Assembly (NCBI GenBank): GCA_910576975.1
Contig: CAJTJY010000008.1
Span: 37,793-101,792 of the forward strand
Source of the DNA: an uncultured Lachnospiraceae bacterium
Lineage (GTDB): Bacteria; Bacillota; Clostridia; Lachnospirales; Lachnospiraceae
Direction: 5' to 3'
DNA: 64,000 nt
Each line of letters starts with the position of its first letter. Position 1 is the first letter of the stretch. The notes beneath the pieces were generated by a model. That model was not told the DNA's origin. It saw only the letters and a list, made by a program, of their open reading frames with translations, and searched no databases. Shown here piece by piece: positions 54,807 to 63,548 of this stretch. A program made the position numbers and the translations under genes.

Positions 54807-55445
54807 ATGACTCCGACAAACACCTACTATAAACGACTTGCAGAGACGATCATCAAAAATCTTGAAAGGCGTCAAATGCAAGCCCATTACTGCCCGACTG
54901 CGGCAGAAGCTGTAACGCTTGTAACAGAACTGATCCCAGGCGGCAGCCTGGTGTCTTTTGGCGGCTCTATGACTTTAAAGGAATCTGGCATGACCGAAGC
55001 TTTAAATCAGCGTCAGGACATCACGCTGTTAGACCGCAGCAAGGCTGGCTCGCCACAAGAAGTGAGCGACATCTATCACAAAGCCTTGAGCGCCGACTAT
55101 TTCCTTATGAGCAGCAACGCCATCTGCACCAGCGGAGAGCTAGTAAATATCGACGGTACTGGAAACCGCCTTGCCGCCCTGGTCTATGGTCCTTCCAACG
55201 TCATCATCCTAGCAGGAATGAACAAAGTAGTCCCTTCCGTAGAAGCCGCTCTCTCCCGTGTCAGAAATACCGCCGCTCCTATCAATGCCATACGCCTAGA
55301 GAGAAACACGCCCTGCGCCGTTACTGGCGCATGTTCTGACTGCCAAAGTCCTGACTGCATCTGCGCACAGACCGTCATCACCCGCCGCAGCATGACTCCT
55401 GGACGAATCAAAGTGATCCTCATTGGTCAGGAACTTGGCTACTAA
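54807..55445 (+). CDS. LUD-domain protein (LutC/YkgG-like)
   Basis: 212 residues. The LUD fold is seen from LIPGGSLVSFGGSMTLKESG, DYFLMSSNAICTSGELVNI to GTGNRLAALVYGPSNVIILA. A C-terminal Cys group (TGACSDCQSPDCICAQT) may bind a metal or cluster. LutC proteins join LutA and LutB in lactate oxidation, but no lutA or lutB is here. Stand-alone LUD proteins of this short type are common in Clostridia, and their role is not established. AAAGGGG precedes the ATG. Confidence 0.85.
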   Translation: MTPTNTYYKRLAETIIKNLERRQMQAHYCPTAAEAVTLVTELIPGGSLVSFGGSMTLKESGMTEALNQRQDITLLDRSKAGSPQEVSDIYHKALSADYFLMSSNAICTSGELVNIDGTGNRLAALVYGPSNVIILAGMNKVVPSVEAALSRVRNTAAPINAIRLERNTPCAVTGACSDCQSPDCICAQTVITRRSMTPGRIKVILIGQELGY

Positions 55446-55460
55446 AACCTCATTTGCCCC

Positions 55461-55497
55461 ACAAGCCCGGATGAGTCCTATGCTCTTCCGGGCTTGT
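55461..55497. terminator. terminator between LUD gene and trpS
   Basis: Perfect 11-bp stem ACAAGCCCGGA / TCCGGGCTTGT with a 15-nt loop, followed on plus by TCTGTTCTATTC. It stands 15 nt after the LUD stop and 17 nt past the trpS stop, so it can serve both. Confidence 0.8.
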
Positions 55498-55514
55498 TCT
55501 GTTCTATTCAACCA

Positions 55515-56600
55515 TTAGTTTTTAAATTTCTCAGACTGTTGCTGGATCAATTCTTGATCTGCAAAATAATTGATCTTCATGGCATTACGCACATTGTCCA
55601 AAGTCTTTGCCGCCGCTGCTTTTGCCTCCTGGCTGCCTTTCTTTAAAACCTCATAAATATATGGAATATCTTTTTGCAGCTCTTTCCTGCGGTTACGAAT
55701 CGGCTCTAACGTTTCCTGCATTACATGATTGAGAAACTTCTTCACCTTCACATCGCCAAGGCCGCCCCTCTGATAATGCGCTTTTAGTTCGTCTAGATTG
55801 GCGTAGTCCGGCAGATAACGCTCAAAATGCTCATCTTTGCAGAATGCGTCCAGATAAATAAACACGGTGTTTCCTTCTAGAGAACCCGGATCTTCCACCC
55901 GCAGGTGTCCTGGATCGGTAAACATGCTCATGACTTTCTTCTTGACCTCGTCCGCTTCCTCAGACAGATATATGCAGTTGCCCAACGACTTGCTCATCTT
56001 TGCCTTGCCGTCAATGCCAGGAAGGCGCAGACACGCCTGGTTATCAGGAAGCAGGATCTTTGGCTCTGTCAATGTATCGCCATACACAGTGTTAAATTTA
56101 TGCACGATCTCCTTGGTCTGTTCCAACATCGGCATCTGATCTTCCCCGACTGGGACCGTCGTCGCCTGAAACGCCGTGATATCCGCCGCCTGGCTGATCG
56201 GGTAAGTGAAAAATCCAACGGGTATGCTTGCCTCGAAATTCCGCATCTGGATTTCCGCTTTCACCGTAGGATTCCGCTGAAGACGGGAAACGGTCACTAG
56301 ATTCATATAGTAAAAAGACAGCTCGCATAACTCGGGGATCTGAGACTGGATAAACAGCGTGGATTTTGCCGGATCAAGTCCGCACGCCATATAATCCAAC
56401 GCCACTTCCACCACGTTCTGACGCACTTTTTCTGGATCGTCGGCATTATCCGTCAACGCCTGGGCGTCTGCGATCATAATGTATATCTTGTCATATTCTC
56501 CGGAATCCTGCAGTTCCACCCTGCGCCTTAAAGACCCCGCATAATGTCCCACATGGAGCTTCCCCGTAGGCCTGTCGCCTGTTAATATAATTTTGCTCAT
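55515..56600 (-). CDS. trpS: tryptophanyl-tRNA synthetase
   Basis: Class I synthetase charging tRNA-Trp. HIGH-type motif PTGKLHVGHYAGSLRRRV and the KMSKS loop GKAKMSKSLGNCIYLSEE are intact. The Trp pocket region GEDQMPMLEQTKEIVHKFN is typical. 361 residues, slightly longer than the ~330 of B. subtilis TrpS, as seen for related Clostridia. It has its own strong promoter at 56645-56673. No T-box is found in its 45-nt leader, unlike many Firmicute trpS genes. Confidence 0.96.
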   Translation of the reverse strand: MSKIILTGDRPTGKLHVGHYAGSLRRRVELQDSGEYDKIYIMIADAQALTDNADDPEKVRQNVVEVALDYMACGLDPAKSTLFIQSQIPELCELSFYYMNLVTVSRLQRNPTVKAEIQMRNFEASIPVGFFTYPISQAADITAFQATTVPVGEDQMPMLEQTKEIVHKFNTVYGDTLTEPKILLPDNQACLRLPGIDGKAKMSKSLGNCIYLSEEADEVKKKVMSMFTDPGHLRVEDPGSLEGNTVFIYLDAFCKDEHFERYLPDYANLDELKAHYQRGGLGDVKVKKFLNHVMQETLEPIRNRRKELQKDIPYIYEVLKKGSQEAKAAAAKTLDNVRNAMKINYFADQELIQQQSEKFKN

Positions 56601-56644
56601 TATTCGATATCCTCACCGGTTTTCTCAATTTTTCTTCTCCATTT

Positions 56645-56673
56645 AATATAATATAAGCGCTGGCGGCTGTCAA
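56645..56673 (-). promoter_or_regulatory. promoter of trpS
   Basis: Minus strand TTGACA (56668-56673), 17-nt spacer, TATATT (56645-56650). Confidence 0.85.
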
Positions 56674-56765
56674 GGGAACTTGCTTCTTTTGAGTTTCCGC
56701 ATTTTGCAATTCATAGCGCCAAAAGGTTTCCATCACAAAGTGATGAAAACACTTTGCACAAAAAT

Positions 56766-56944
56766 GGGGTTGCCACACGAATATGCTCACTTGTTTAAAA
56801 GGTCTTGCCGCTTATGCGGCAAAGACAGAATGCAAAAAATCACTCTGGAAAGCTAGCTTTCCAAGATGATTTTTGTGCATTTTGTTTGCATTGCTTTGCA
56901 ATGTAAACCTTTTAAACAAGTGAGCATATTCGTGTGGCAGCCCC
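56766..56944. repeat. nested palindromic element, copy 2 (MITE-like, inverted relative to copy 1)
   Basis: A 179-bp imperfect palindrome from GGGGTTGCCACACGAATATG to the matching CATATTCGTGTGGCAGCCCC, with centre GGAAAGCTAGCTTTCC. Side hairpins TTGCCGCTTATGCGGCAA (left) and CATTGCTTTGCAATG (right) are in swapped order compared with copy 1, as expected for opposite orientation. The pairing may extend to AAAT/ATTT outside the ends. It lies in the intergenic gap upstream of trpS and encodes no protein. Confidence 0.85.
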
Positions 56945-57006
56945 ATTTCGATGCTATAAAAATAAAAATACCGAAACTCAAAAACTTGTTCTTACGATCA
57001 TAGAAA

Positions 57007-57057
57007 ATATGCCTTGCTTTTATACTGGCATCATCTCTGTATAAAAGCAAAGCATAT
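57007..57057 (-). terminator. terminator of the ferritin-like gene
   Basis: 18-bp stem with one mismatch (57040-57057 with 57007-57024; arms contain TTGCTTTTATA), 15-nt loop, followed on minus by the T-rich TATTTTCTATG. It begins 29 nt after the stop codon. Confidence 0.75.
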
Positions 57058-57085
57058 TCTCTGTCCGATTTCTATGAAAATTTGT

Positions 57086-57358
57086 TTAGAAATTCTGCAT
57101 GCATTGGCTAAATTTCTGTTTTGCCTCATCCACTTTCTGAGTCTCTGCAGACGGCGTTGGATAATATCCTCTCTCATGCATCATGCTAAATACTTCGTTC
57201 TGAATATTATGCTCTTTTTCCAGACAGTCCAAAATGGCGTTTCTCACATTACTGTGCACGCATTCATTGGAAAAAGTATTATAAAGAGTCGTAGCTGTTT
57301 TCTCTGCGGTCAGCGCATCCGCAAGCATTTCTTTTTCTGTGTAAAATGACTGCTGCAT
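57086..57358 (-). CDS. spore coat CotF-like ferritin-fold protein
   Basis: A 90-residue helical protein: FYTEKEMLADALTAEKTATT, then YNTFSNECVHSNVRNAILDC and EKEHNIQNEVFSMMHERGYY. This is the coat F pattern, a short ferritin-like helical hairpin. The ATG follows AGGAGG. In Clostridia such small proteins occur in sporulation loci or as general ferritin-like proteins. The gene is 26 nt downstream of a related small gene, so they form a pair. Confidence 0.75.
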   Translation of the reverse strand: MQQSFYTEKEMLADALTAEKTATTLYNTFSNECVHSNVRNAILDCLEKEHNIQNEVFSMMHERGYYPTPSAETQKVDEAKQKFSQCMQNF

Positions 57359-57384
57359 CGTTTACCTCCTAATTTTGCATATTT

Positions 57385-57570
57385 TTAGCTTAACTGGGAA
57401 TAAAGGGAACGAAAATGCTCCTTATGCTCATTGGAAATCTCAGTAAACTTCGCCTTGATCTCCGTATCGCTACAGTTGTCTGCCAGCACCTGGAATTTCT
57501 TAATCAGAAGTTCTTCGCCGGAAAGCAGATCATTTAAAGCAGATAATTCTTTTTCTGATAATTGATTCAT
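57385..57570 (-). CDS. small ferritin-like or coat-associated helical protein
   Basis: 61 residues, nearly all helical: NQLSEKELSALNDLLSGEEL, then KKFQVLADNCSDTEIKAKFT and EISNEHKEHFRSLYSQL. The E..H spacing in the second helix (ISNEHKEHF) resembles half of a ferritin-like site. AAAGGAG precedes the ATG. It is probably co-transcribed with the CotF-like gene downstream. Assignment rests on pattern only. Confidence 0.65.
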   Translation of the reverse strand: MNQLSEKELSALNDLLSGEELLIKKFQVLADNCSDTEIKAKFTEISNEHKEHFRSLYSQLS

Positions 57571-57642
57571 GGAAATCTCCTTTCATAGAAGTATTTGTCC
57601 CTGATAGTATTCTCCTGTTTTGATTTAATATGCATCGCTTTT

Positions 57643-58602
57643 TCAAGAAAAACATAATGCTGCCAGGATCCCAGCAGCCAGCAGCGAGCTAATCACGAAA
57701 GCTATCCCTGGACGATATGTTCCCGATGTCTCCACCTCTTTTTTAGCCCGATGCTGCTCATAAAATAATTCTGCCATTGTAACCACAAGAAACAGCGCCA
57801 TCCATCCGATCATCCCCTGGGCTTTTGGAGAATTATTCTTGATCGACTCTAATTCAAACTTTACCATTACCGTCCCAATGAGCAAAAAGACACATCCCAA
57901 AAACCAGCCCACGGAAAAATATCCTGCCTTTGCGGTCTTCTGGTCTTTCTCATTTACCAGCGTTCTCTCTATGCTGCGATAGTTATAAAAGCACAATGCC
58001 AAAGAAAGATCCAGGCAATAAAAGAAAGTTATACATAAATAAACTGTCTCCCATGCGCTTCCCTCAAAAAAGCTGCAAACCCCCAAAAGCAGGACCGTGG
58101 CAAATGAAACGCAGGCGACATGAAAGTCCATTTGAATCAGCACTTTCTTCACCTCCTGCGTGCGGTATTCCACCTTGCTGTCATATCCCGCCAGCATGGC
58201 AAAATTATCCGTTTTCAGCGAGCTTGCAAAATATAGATGCAAAAAGCCCTGACACAAAACCCCGATAATCACCATTCCAACCACGGCTTCCACTGACAAA
58301 CTGCTGGTAATTGCCCCAGCTGCCAGATACAAGACAATCACCACGATTGTCGCTGCCGCAAGCCTTCCTGGCGTTTTGGGCATCTGGACATTCGCAGGGC
58401 GGGCATCTTGCATATATTCATCCAAGGTCATCTCAAACACTTTTGCAATCGCTTTCACCATGTAAATGTCTGGCAGCGTCTTGCCCCGCTCCCAGTTAGA
58501 AACCGCCTGTCTGGTCACGTTCAATTTTTCCGCCAAGTCCTGCTGTGTCCACTGGCGTTGCTGTCTGTACTCCTTTAGTTTTTCCCCGACGCTTTTCTCC
58601 AT
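57643..58602 (-). CDS. XRE-family regulator with membrane C-terminus
   Basis: An N-terminal helix-turn-helix (residues 5-62: LKEYRQQRQWTQQDLAEKLN, VTRQAVSNWERGKTLPD) is followed by a region with about six membrane segments (AATIVVIVLYLAAGAITSSL, ATVLLLGVCSF, GWFLGCVFLLIGTVMV, FVISSLLAAGILAALCF). Such fusions are common in Firmicutes and probably sense the membrane. I use the ATG at 58602 behind GGAGG (10 nt); 319 residues. It stands alone, divergent from the small XRE gene. Confidence 0.85.
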   Translation of the reverse strand: MEKSVGEKLKEYRQQRQWTQQDLAEKLNVTRQAVSNWERGKTLPDIYMVKAIAKVFEMTLDEYMQDARPANVQMPKTPGRLAAATIVVIVLYLAAGAITSSLSVEAVVGMVIIGVLCQGFLHLYFASSLKTDNFAMLAGYDSKVEYRTQEVKKVLIQMDFHVACVSFATVLLLGVCSFFEGSAWETVYLCITFFYCLDLSLALCFYNYRSIERTLVNEKDQKTAKAGYFSVGWFLGCVFLLIGTVMVKFELESIKNNSPKAQGMIGWMALFLVVTMAELFYEQHRAKKEVETSGTYRPGIAFVISSLLAAGILAALCFS

Positions 58603-58736
58603 AAGCCATAGACCTCCTATTCCGTTTTTCCCTTTCGGCTTAACTATAAAGTTATCACACAAGCCTTAAAAATACCAGCAACAATCTGTTGCACCTTGCA
58701 AAATCATCATTGCTTCTGTCGTTTTCGCAAAAAATA

Positions 58737-58765
58737 TTGTGTTTACGTTATTTTTATGTTATTAT
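58737..58765 (+). promoter_or_regulatory. promoter of the small XRE gene
   Basis: TTGTGT (58737-58742), 17-nt spacer, TATTAT (58760-58765), 28 nt before the start codon. Confidence 0.5.
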
Positions 58766-58793
58766 AAGTCAAATAACACAAAGGAGTGGTTTC

Positions 58794-59027
58794 ATGGCAA
58801 TTACCTATAGAAAATTATTTCATCTCCTCATAGATAGAAATATCAAAAAAGGAGAATTGCAAGAAAAAGCCGGCATTACAGCCTCTATTATGGCAAGGCT
58901 GGCAAAGGATGAAACTGTCAGAAGTAACACATTAGGAAAAATCTGCGACGCTTTACAATGCCAGCCAGGAGACATTATGGAAAATGTTCCTGCTGCCGAC
59001 CAGCAGCCGATACAATCCAAGGAATAG
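58794..59027 (+). CDS. small XRE-family transcriptional regulator
   Basis: 77 residues, essentially one helix-turn-helix of the YozG/Cro type: TYRKLFHLLIDRNIKKGELQ, then EKAGITASIMARLAKDETVR and LGKICDALQCQPGDIMENV. The ATG at 58794 follows AAAGGAG; the upstream in-frame stretch lacks a ribosome site. It precedes a Uma2 gene by 76 nt on the same strand, perhaps in one transcript. Target unknown; autoregulation is likely for this size class. Confidence 0.85.
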   Translation: MAITYRKLFHLLIDRNIKKGELQEKAGITASIMARLAKDETVRSNTLGKICDALQCQPGDIMENVPAADQQPIQSKE

Positions 59028-59103
59028 CGGGAGGCGGGAACTATCAGCAACTTACTTTTAGCTGTATTCAAACTATTATAAGCCAAGAAAGGAAGTGTTC
59101 AAC

Positions 59104-59664
59104 ATGCCACTTGCATTGGCCCCCCAAAAAACCTACACCATTGATGATGTCTACGCCCTGCCAAATGGCAAACGTGCAGAACTAGTTGACGGTCAGATTT
59201 ATGATATGGCGCCCCCAAGCCGAAAGCACCAGATGATTACTGGAGAATTATTCACCGCCATCAACAACTATATCAAATTAAAAAACGGAATATGCGAACC
59301 GTATATCGCCCCATTTGCCGTATTTTTGAATAAAGATGATAAAAACTATGTTGAACCGGATATATCTGTAATCTGTGACAAATCGAAGCTCACTGACAAA
59401 GGCTGTTTTGGAGCACCAGACTGGGTCATAGAGATTGTATCACCCAGCAGCAGGCGTATGGACTACTTCACAAAACTCTTTAAATACCGCACTGCGGGCA
59501 TCAGGGAATACTGGATAGTAGACCCAGAGAAAAACCGCATCCTTGTTTACAACTTTGAATCAGAGGATACCGGAGATTATACCTTTGCTGATTGTGTAAA
59601 GGCTGGCATCTACGATGATCTGCTTGTCGACTTCTCAAATATGGCTGGCCTGTTGAATATTTGA
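59104..59664 (+). CDS. Uma2-family (DUF820) restriction-endonuclease-fold protein
   Basis: 186 residues with the PD-(D/E)XK layout of DUF820: YALPNGKRAELVDGQIYDM, VEPDISVICDKSKL, DWVIEIVSPSSRRMDYFTKL and KYRTAGIREYWIVDPEKN. The acidic and Lys residues of the nuclease core (Asp in EPDI, Glu in VIEI, Lys in FTKLFKY) are there. The start is the ATG at 59104 behind AAAGGAAG; the GTG at 59095 lies against that site. Uma2 proteins are abundant in cyanobacteria and scattered in Firmicutes, often transferred; their role is not settled. Confidence 0.87.
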   Translation: MPLALAPQKTYTIDDVYALPNGKRAELVDGQIYDMAPPSRKHQMITGELFTAINNYIKLKNGICEPYIAPFAVFLNKDDKNYVEPDISVICDKSKLTDKGCFGAPDWVIEIVSPSSRRMDYFTKLFKYRTAGIREYWIVDPEKNRILVYNFESEDTGDYTFADCVKAGIYDDLLVDFSNMAGLLNI

Positions 59665-59718
59665 CCAAAAGAAAACGGCCGTCGGGAAATAACGATTTAT
59701 GCCCTGACAGATAAGAAA

Positions 59719-59778
59719 GAAACAGTCCGGTAGAAATTGAGGATTTTTCAATGCTCTGGATTTTTACCGGACTGTTTC
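59719..59778. terminator. long hairpin between Uma2 and DUF2461 genes
   Basis: Perfect 14-bp stem GAAACAGTCCGGTA (59719-59732) / TACCGGACTGTTTC (59765-59778), 32-nt loop. Pyrimidine-rich tails follow on both strands (CTTCTTTC on plus, TTTCTTATC on minus). Probable terminator for both convergent genes. Confidence 0.7.
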
Positions 59779-59886
59779 CTTCTTTCAACAGTATCTGTTT
59801 TAGGGCGCAGAATGACCGCTTCACTCTGGATGAGTCATCACATCCATTTGTAATGCTTTCAGATGCCAAGCTATGATAAACTGGAT

Positions 59887-60570
59887 TTACCTTGCCGGCA
59901 TCTGAAAGCCTGCAAGCGCCTGATTGAGATAGTCATTCAACGGCTTCATCAGCTGAAAGCACTTTGCCGCCTCTAAAACAAAGGTGTTTGCATCTTTGAG
60001 CTCTTTATCTTTGACAGGATGTTCGAGATACCAGCTTTTAAATTTCAGATATTGCGCTTGCGGATGCTCCTTCTCATAGCCTGCAGGCACATTCTTTAGC
60101 GCCGTTCCTTTCACCGTAAAGCATTCTTCAAACTGCGGCTCATGAATGATCCTTTCCCATTCTGCGCCATTTTCAGAGATATAATCCCGTACCATCTTTG
60201 TCGCATCTTTAAACATATCGGCAAACAAGCCGCCGCCCAAAAAAGACTGGTCGCCGGGCCTTATCATCAGATAATATCCGACAGGGACAGGCATCTTGCC
60301 CTTAGAAGCAATGTGGGCGCGAAACGCAGGATTATAAGGTGATTTATCATGACTGAAGCGGGTGTCTCTTACAATCTTAAACGTAAGGTCTTTAGGATTG
60401 TTATGCAAAATGCTGCTGTCAAACTTTCCGATTTCCAACATCAAAGCCTGCAAAAGACTTTCAAACTCAGCATTTGCTTTTTTGAAATCTTCCTTGTTCG
60501 CATGATACCATTCACGGTTGTTATTGGAATCCAATGCTGATAAGTAGTCTATGATTAATTGTGTATTCAT
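59887..60570 (-). CDS. DUF2461 family protein
   Basis: 227 residues, soluble. Matches DUF2461 (TIGR02453): LDSNNNREWYHANKEDFKKA, LTFKIVRDTRFSHDKSPYNP, YYLMIRPGDQSFLGGGLF and then CFTVKGTALKNVPAGYEKEH. The family has no confirmed function. AAGGAGG precedes the ATG. It begins 15 nt after the sigma factor stop codon, so the two genes are co-transcribed. Confidence 0.9.
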   Translation of the reverse strand: MNTQLIIDYLSALDSNNNREWYHANKEDFKKANAEFESLLQALMLEIGKFDSSILHNNPKDLTFKIVRDTRFSHDKSPYNPAFRAHIASKGKMPVPVGYYLMIRPGDQSFLGGGLFADMFKDATKMVRDYISENGAEWERIIHEPQFEECFTVKGTALKNVPAGYEKEHPQAQYLKFKSWYLEHPVKDKELKDANTFVLEAAKCFQLMKPLNDYLNQALAGFQMPAR

Positions 60571-60585
60571 CTTCTATGACCTCCT

Positions 60586-61437
60586 TTACGAATTCTGGAC
60601 GATGGAAAACTGTGCAGAGTCTAAAAACTGCTGTATCAATCGCTTTACGAGCGCTGGAGATTGATACGGCTTGCAGAATGAAAAATCCTGCGATAGATTG
60701 TCGATATCCTCCATAGCGTTTTTGACATCCAGCATGGTCTCGACTGGGATTTCTGCAGCTTTTGCATAATCCAGCTGATGCGGGCTTATTCTGTGGCTTT
60801 GAATTGCATAATTGACCCTGTCTTTGCATCTGCATCTGCCTTTGCCATATTCGCCGCAATATTGTTCCAGAAAATCCGCCATTTTTCTTCGTATTCTGGA
60901 AAGTCTCTGGCGGTATGCTTCTGGCGTCATCTCCAAGATCTCCCCGGCTATGCGGCTGTCAATCTGAAACATCGTTCCCAAAATAAAAATGCATCTGCTT
61001 TCCGCATCAAGGCATTGCAGCATTACATTCGTGCAGGAGAGTTTTAATTCCTCCGCCAGAATATCCTTTTCCACATTCTGCGTCAAATCTGGAACGTCTT
61101 GAACCTTTCCGTTTTCGATATCATCTCCATAATATTCAAAACTAATCGGATGATGGGCGAACATATGCTTTTTGTAATTTTTCAAATGATTAATTGCAAT
61201 TCGAAACACCCACGTGGTAAATGAACTTTCCCCCCTGAACGTGGATAAATGCGTCATGACTTTCAACAAGATATCCTGTGCGGCATCTTGCGCATCTGCA
61301 AACGTCCCCAACATGCGTAAAGACAAATTAAATACCATGTCCTCCACGCCCGCAAGAAGCGTCTCAAGGGCTTGCCGGTTCCCTGCCACAGCTTGATCCA
61401 CTAAATTCTGTAATTCCTGATTCGTTTTTGTCTTCAT
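60586..61437 (-). CDS. ECF-like RNA polymerase sigma factor with C-terminal extension
   Basis: Residues about 10-85 are sigma region 2 (LSLRMLGTFADAQDAAQDIL, FRGESSFTTWVFRIAINHLK). Residues about 130-195 are region 4 (RCIFILGTMFQIDSRIAGEI, LEMTPEAYRQRLSRIRRKMA). A further ~85 residues start with a Cys-containing stretch (CGEYGKGRCRCKDR) that may bind a metal and is followed by helices. No anti-sigma factor gene is adjacent, so the extension may do the sensing. 283 residues. Upstream of DUF2461. Confidence 0.88.
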   Translation of the reverse strand: MKTKTNQELQNLVDQAVAGNRQALETLLAGVEDMVFNLSLRMLGTFADAQDAAQDILLKVMTHLSTFRGESSFTTWVFRIAINHLKNYKKHMFAHHPISFEYYGDDIENGKVQDVPDLTQNVEKDILAEELKLSCTNVMLQCLDAESRCIFILGTMFQIDSRIAGEILEMTPEAYRQRLSRIRRKMADFLEQYCGEYGKGRCRCKDRVNYAIQSHRISPHQLDYAKAAEIPVETMLDVKNAMEDIDNLSQDFSFCKPYQSPALVKRLIQQFLDSAQFSIVQNS

Positions 61438-61743
61438 AACGTTTTACCTCCTAATTAATTAGACAATGCCTCTTTGCCTTTGTGACAGAATGCCATTCTT
61501 TTTTTGAACTTATCGCCAAATATTTTGCATTGTTTTGATTCATTTCGTCAAATCCACGTTCAAACATGGCGCTTGACTCATGGATCACGGGAATAAAAAG
61601 AAAAAACGAGGCTATTGCAAAACACTTGCTTCATACAGAATATGGCTTCCACATACATGGCTTATCCATAGTTTGTATATTCGCTGTATTTTACAACAGT
61701 CCCGTCAATCGGTTCTTTTATAATTTTACGCTCTTGCTCCTCC
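61438..61743. other. intergenic region between argS and the sigma factor gene
   Basis: 306 nt. It must hold the promoter of the sigma factor gene; a TTGACG lies near 61545-61552 on the minus strand but without a convincing -10 box. A 71-codon plus-strand frame (61566-61781) overlaps the end of argS and lacks a ribosome site. I see no terminator for argS and no RNA gene. Confidence 0.45.
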
Positions 61744-63513
61744 TTACATCCTCTCAGGAGCGTCAAAGCCCAAAACGCTAATGCAAGTCTCCAAGACGCG
61801 CTTTGTAAGCTTCAAGAGGCAGATATAGCCCGCCTGCGCCATTTCATCCTCTTCTGCCATGATTTTCGTCTCATGGTAAAAATGATTAAAGGCATTGGCA
61901 AGATCATAAATATAGGCGCATACTTTGTGGGGAGCGCTTTCCTCAAAAGCCGTTTCCATCATGCCGTTAAATCTTCCAATCTCCAGCATCAGCGCTTTCT
62001 CGCTTTGCGAACGGGCAGCTAAGATCTGCGCTCCTTGCGGCAGGGATTTCTCTTCCTGGTACTTTTTCAAAATAGACTTGATGCGCACAATGGTATAAAG
62101 GATATAAGGACCTGTATTTCCCTCGAAAGAGGTAAACCGCTCGACATCGAAAATATAATCTTTGGAAGCCTGGTTAGACAAATCTCCGTACTTGATTGCA
62201 GAGAGCGCTACGACTTTCGCCGTTTTTCTCCCTTCTTCCTCTTCGACGGTATGGTTGTCGGCAATCTTGCGGTACATCTCCTCGTTGATGCTCGATACCA
62301 GATATTCCAAGCGCATCACGCCGCCCTCTCTGGTCTTAAAAGGCTTTCCGTCTTTGCCGTTCATTGTGCCGAATCCTAAGAATTTCAGCTCTGTTTCCGG
62401 CTTCACCAAGCCCGTCTTCCTAGCGCAGCGGAACACCTGGGTAAAATACAATTCCTGCCGCTTATCGACTACGTAAATGATCTCGTCTGGATCATAATCC
62501 TTCATACGCCAGACGATCGTCGCCAGATCCGTTGTATTGTAAAGGGAGGCTCCGTCTGATTTTAAAATCATGCAGGGAGGAATCTCTTTAGCGTCCGTCT
62601 CCTGTTTCACATCTACGACCAACGCTCCCTCGCTGATATATGCATGTCCGTCGGCCTTCATTTTTTCTACCATCGCTGGAATATAGGGCTGGGCGTCAGA
62701 TTCCCCTTTCCATAGTTCAAACGATACCTTTAGATCCTCATAATTACGTTTTAAATCACTGACGGAAACATTTAAGATATGAGAAAGAAGCGCCTCATAC
62801 CCTCTCTTTCCATGCTGCAGTTCATAAGTCGCCTGCATCGCCGCTTCCTTATAAGCTTCATCTTCTTTAGATTTCCCACTTGCAGTCGGGTAAATTTCTT
62901 CAAGTTCCCCGATCGTAAACGGAGGTTCCGCAGGATATTCGCCATCGTAAGACTCATCAAAATAAACCAGTTCTGGCTTGCGTTGCTTTAATTCCGTGAT
63001 AATCAGCCCCATCTGAAGTCCCCAGTCTCCCAGATGCACGTCCCCGATCATCTCATGTCCCATAAATTTGCCGATCCGCTTGACGCTCTCCCCGATGATT
63101 GCAGAGCGCAGATGCCCGACATGGAGGGGTTTTGCCACGTTGGGCCCGCCATAGTCAATCATTATGGTTTTGGGATTTTTGCATTTCTCGCATCCAAGCC
63201 GCTCCTTGTCTGCGTCCATTTCCCTTAGATACTCTGCAAGGTATTCCCTGTTTATTTTGAGATTTAAAAACCCAGGCTTTACCGAATCTACCGATTCAAA
63301 CATGGGATTTTCCTTCAAGCTTTCTGCAATCTTATCGGATATCACAAAGGGGGCGCACTTATATTCCTTCGCCGCCGCCATAGCGCCGTTACATTGGTAT
63401 TCACATAAGTCTGGGCGGTTTGAAAGGGTCGCTCTGCCATACTTCTGCTGATAGCCGTTTGCCTCAAAGGCTCCCACAACCTCTTTGCTGATAAGATCTA
63501 ATATCTTTTCCAT
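61744..63513 (-). CDS. argS: arginyl-tRNA synthetase
   Basis: Class I synthetase charging tRNA-Arg. The HIGH motif reads PNVAKPLHVGHLRSAIIGE; the KMSKS loop is replaced by FGTMNGKDGKPFKTREGG, as in many ArgRS. The C-terminal DALR anticodon domain ends HFYHETKIMAEEDE and then the short tail VLGFDAPERM. I use the ATG at 63513 (MEKILDLIS), since the frame start at 63534 lies ahead of the AAGGAAGGAAG. 589 residues. It has a promoter at 63549-63577 and no T-box. Confidence 0.96.
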   Translation of the reverse strand: MEKILDLISKEVVGAFEANGYQQKYGRATLSNRPDLCEYQCNGAMAAAKEYKCAPFVISDKIAESLKENPMFESVDSVKPGFLNLKINREYLAEYLREMDADKERLGCEKCKNPKTIMIDYGGPNVAKPLHVGHLRSAIIGESVKRIGKFMGHEMIGDVHLGDWGLQMGLIITELKQRKPELVYFDESYDGEYPAEPPFTIGELEEIYPTASGKSKEDEAYKEAAMQATYELQHGKRGYEALLSHILNVSVSDLKRNYEDLKVSFELWKGESDAQPYIPAMVEKMKADGHAYISEGALVVDVKQETDAKEIPPCMILKSDGASLYNTTDLATIVWRMKDYDPDEIIYVVDKRQELYFTQVFRCARKTGLVKPETELKFLGFGTMNGKDGKPFKTREGGVMRLEYLVSSINEEMYRKIADNHTVEEEEGRKTAKVVALSAIKYGDLSNQASKDYIFDVERFTSFEGNTGPYILYTIVRIKSILKKYQEEKSLPQGAQILAARSQSEKALMLEIGRFNGMMETAFEESAPHKVCAYIYDLANAFNHFYHETKIMAEEDEMAQAGYICLLKLTKRVLETCISVLGFDAPERM

Positions 63514-63548
63514 CTCTTTTCTTCCTTCCTTCATTGACTGTTCTTCTT

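Larger units (their letters stand above)
56601..57085. other. intergenic region between trpS and the coat-like gene
   Basis: This 485-nt gap holds the trpS promoter (56645-56673), the second palindromic element (56766-56944) and the terminator of the upstream gene (57007-57057). I see no gene in it. Confidence 0.7.

Noticed and set aside
56601..56765. T-box riboswitch before trpS
   Set aside because: The leader from the promoter is about 45 nt and lacks the AGGGTGGNACCGCG core. The same holds for glnS, argS and ilvD.
59501..59869. 122-codon minus-strand frame over the Uma2 end
   Set aside because: It reads through the strong hairpin and antisense of Uma2; no domain recognised.
61566..61781. 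71-codon plus-strand frame before argS end
   Set aside because: No ribosome site, overlaps argS antisense, composition unlike genes here.
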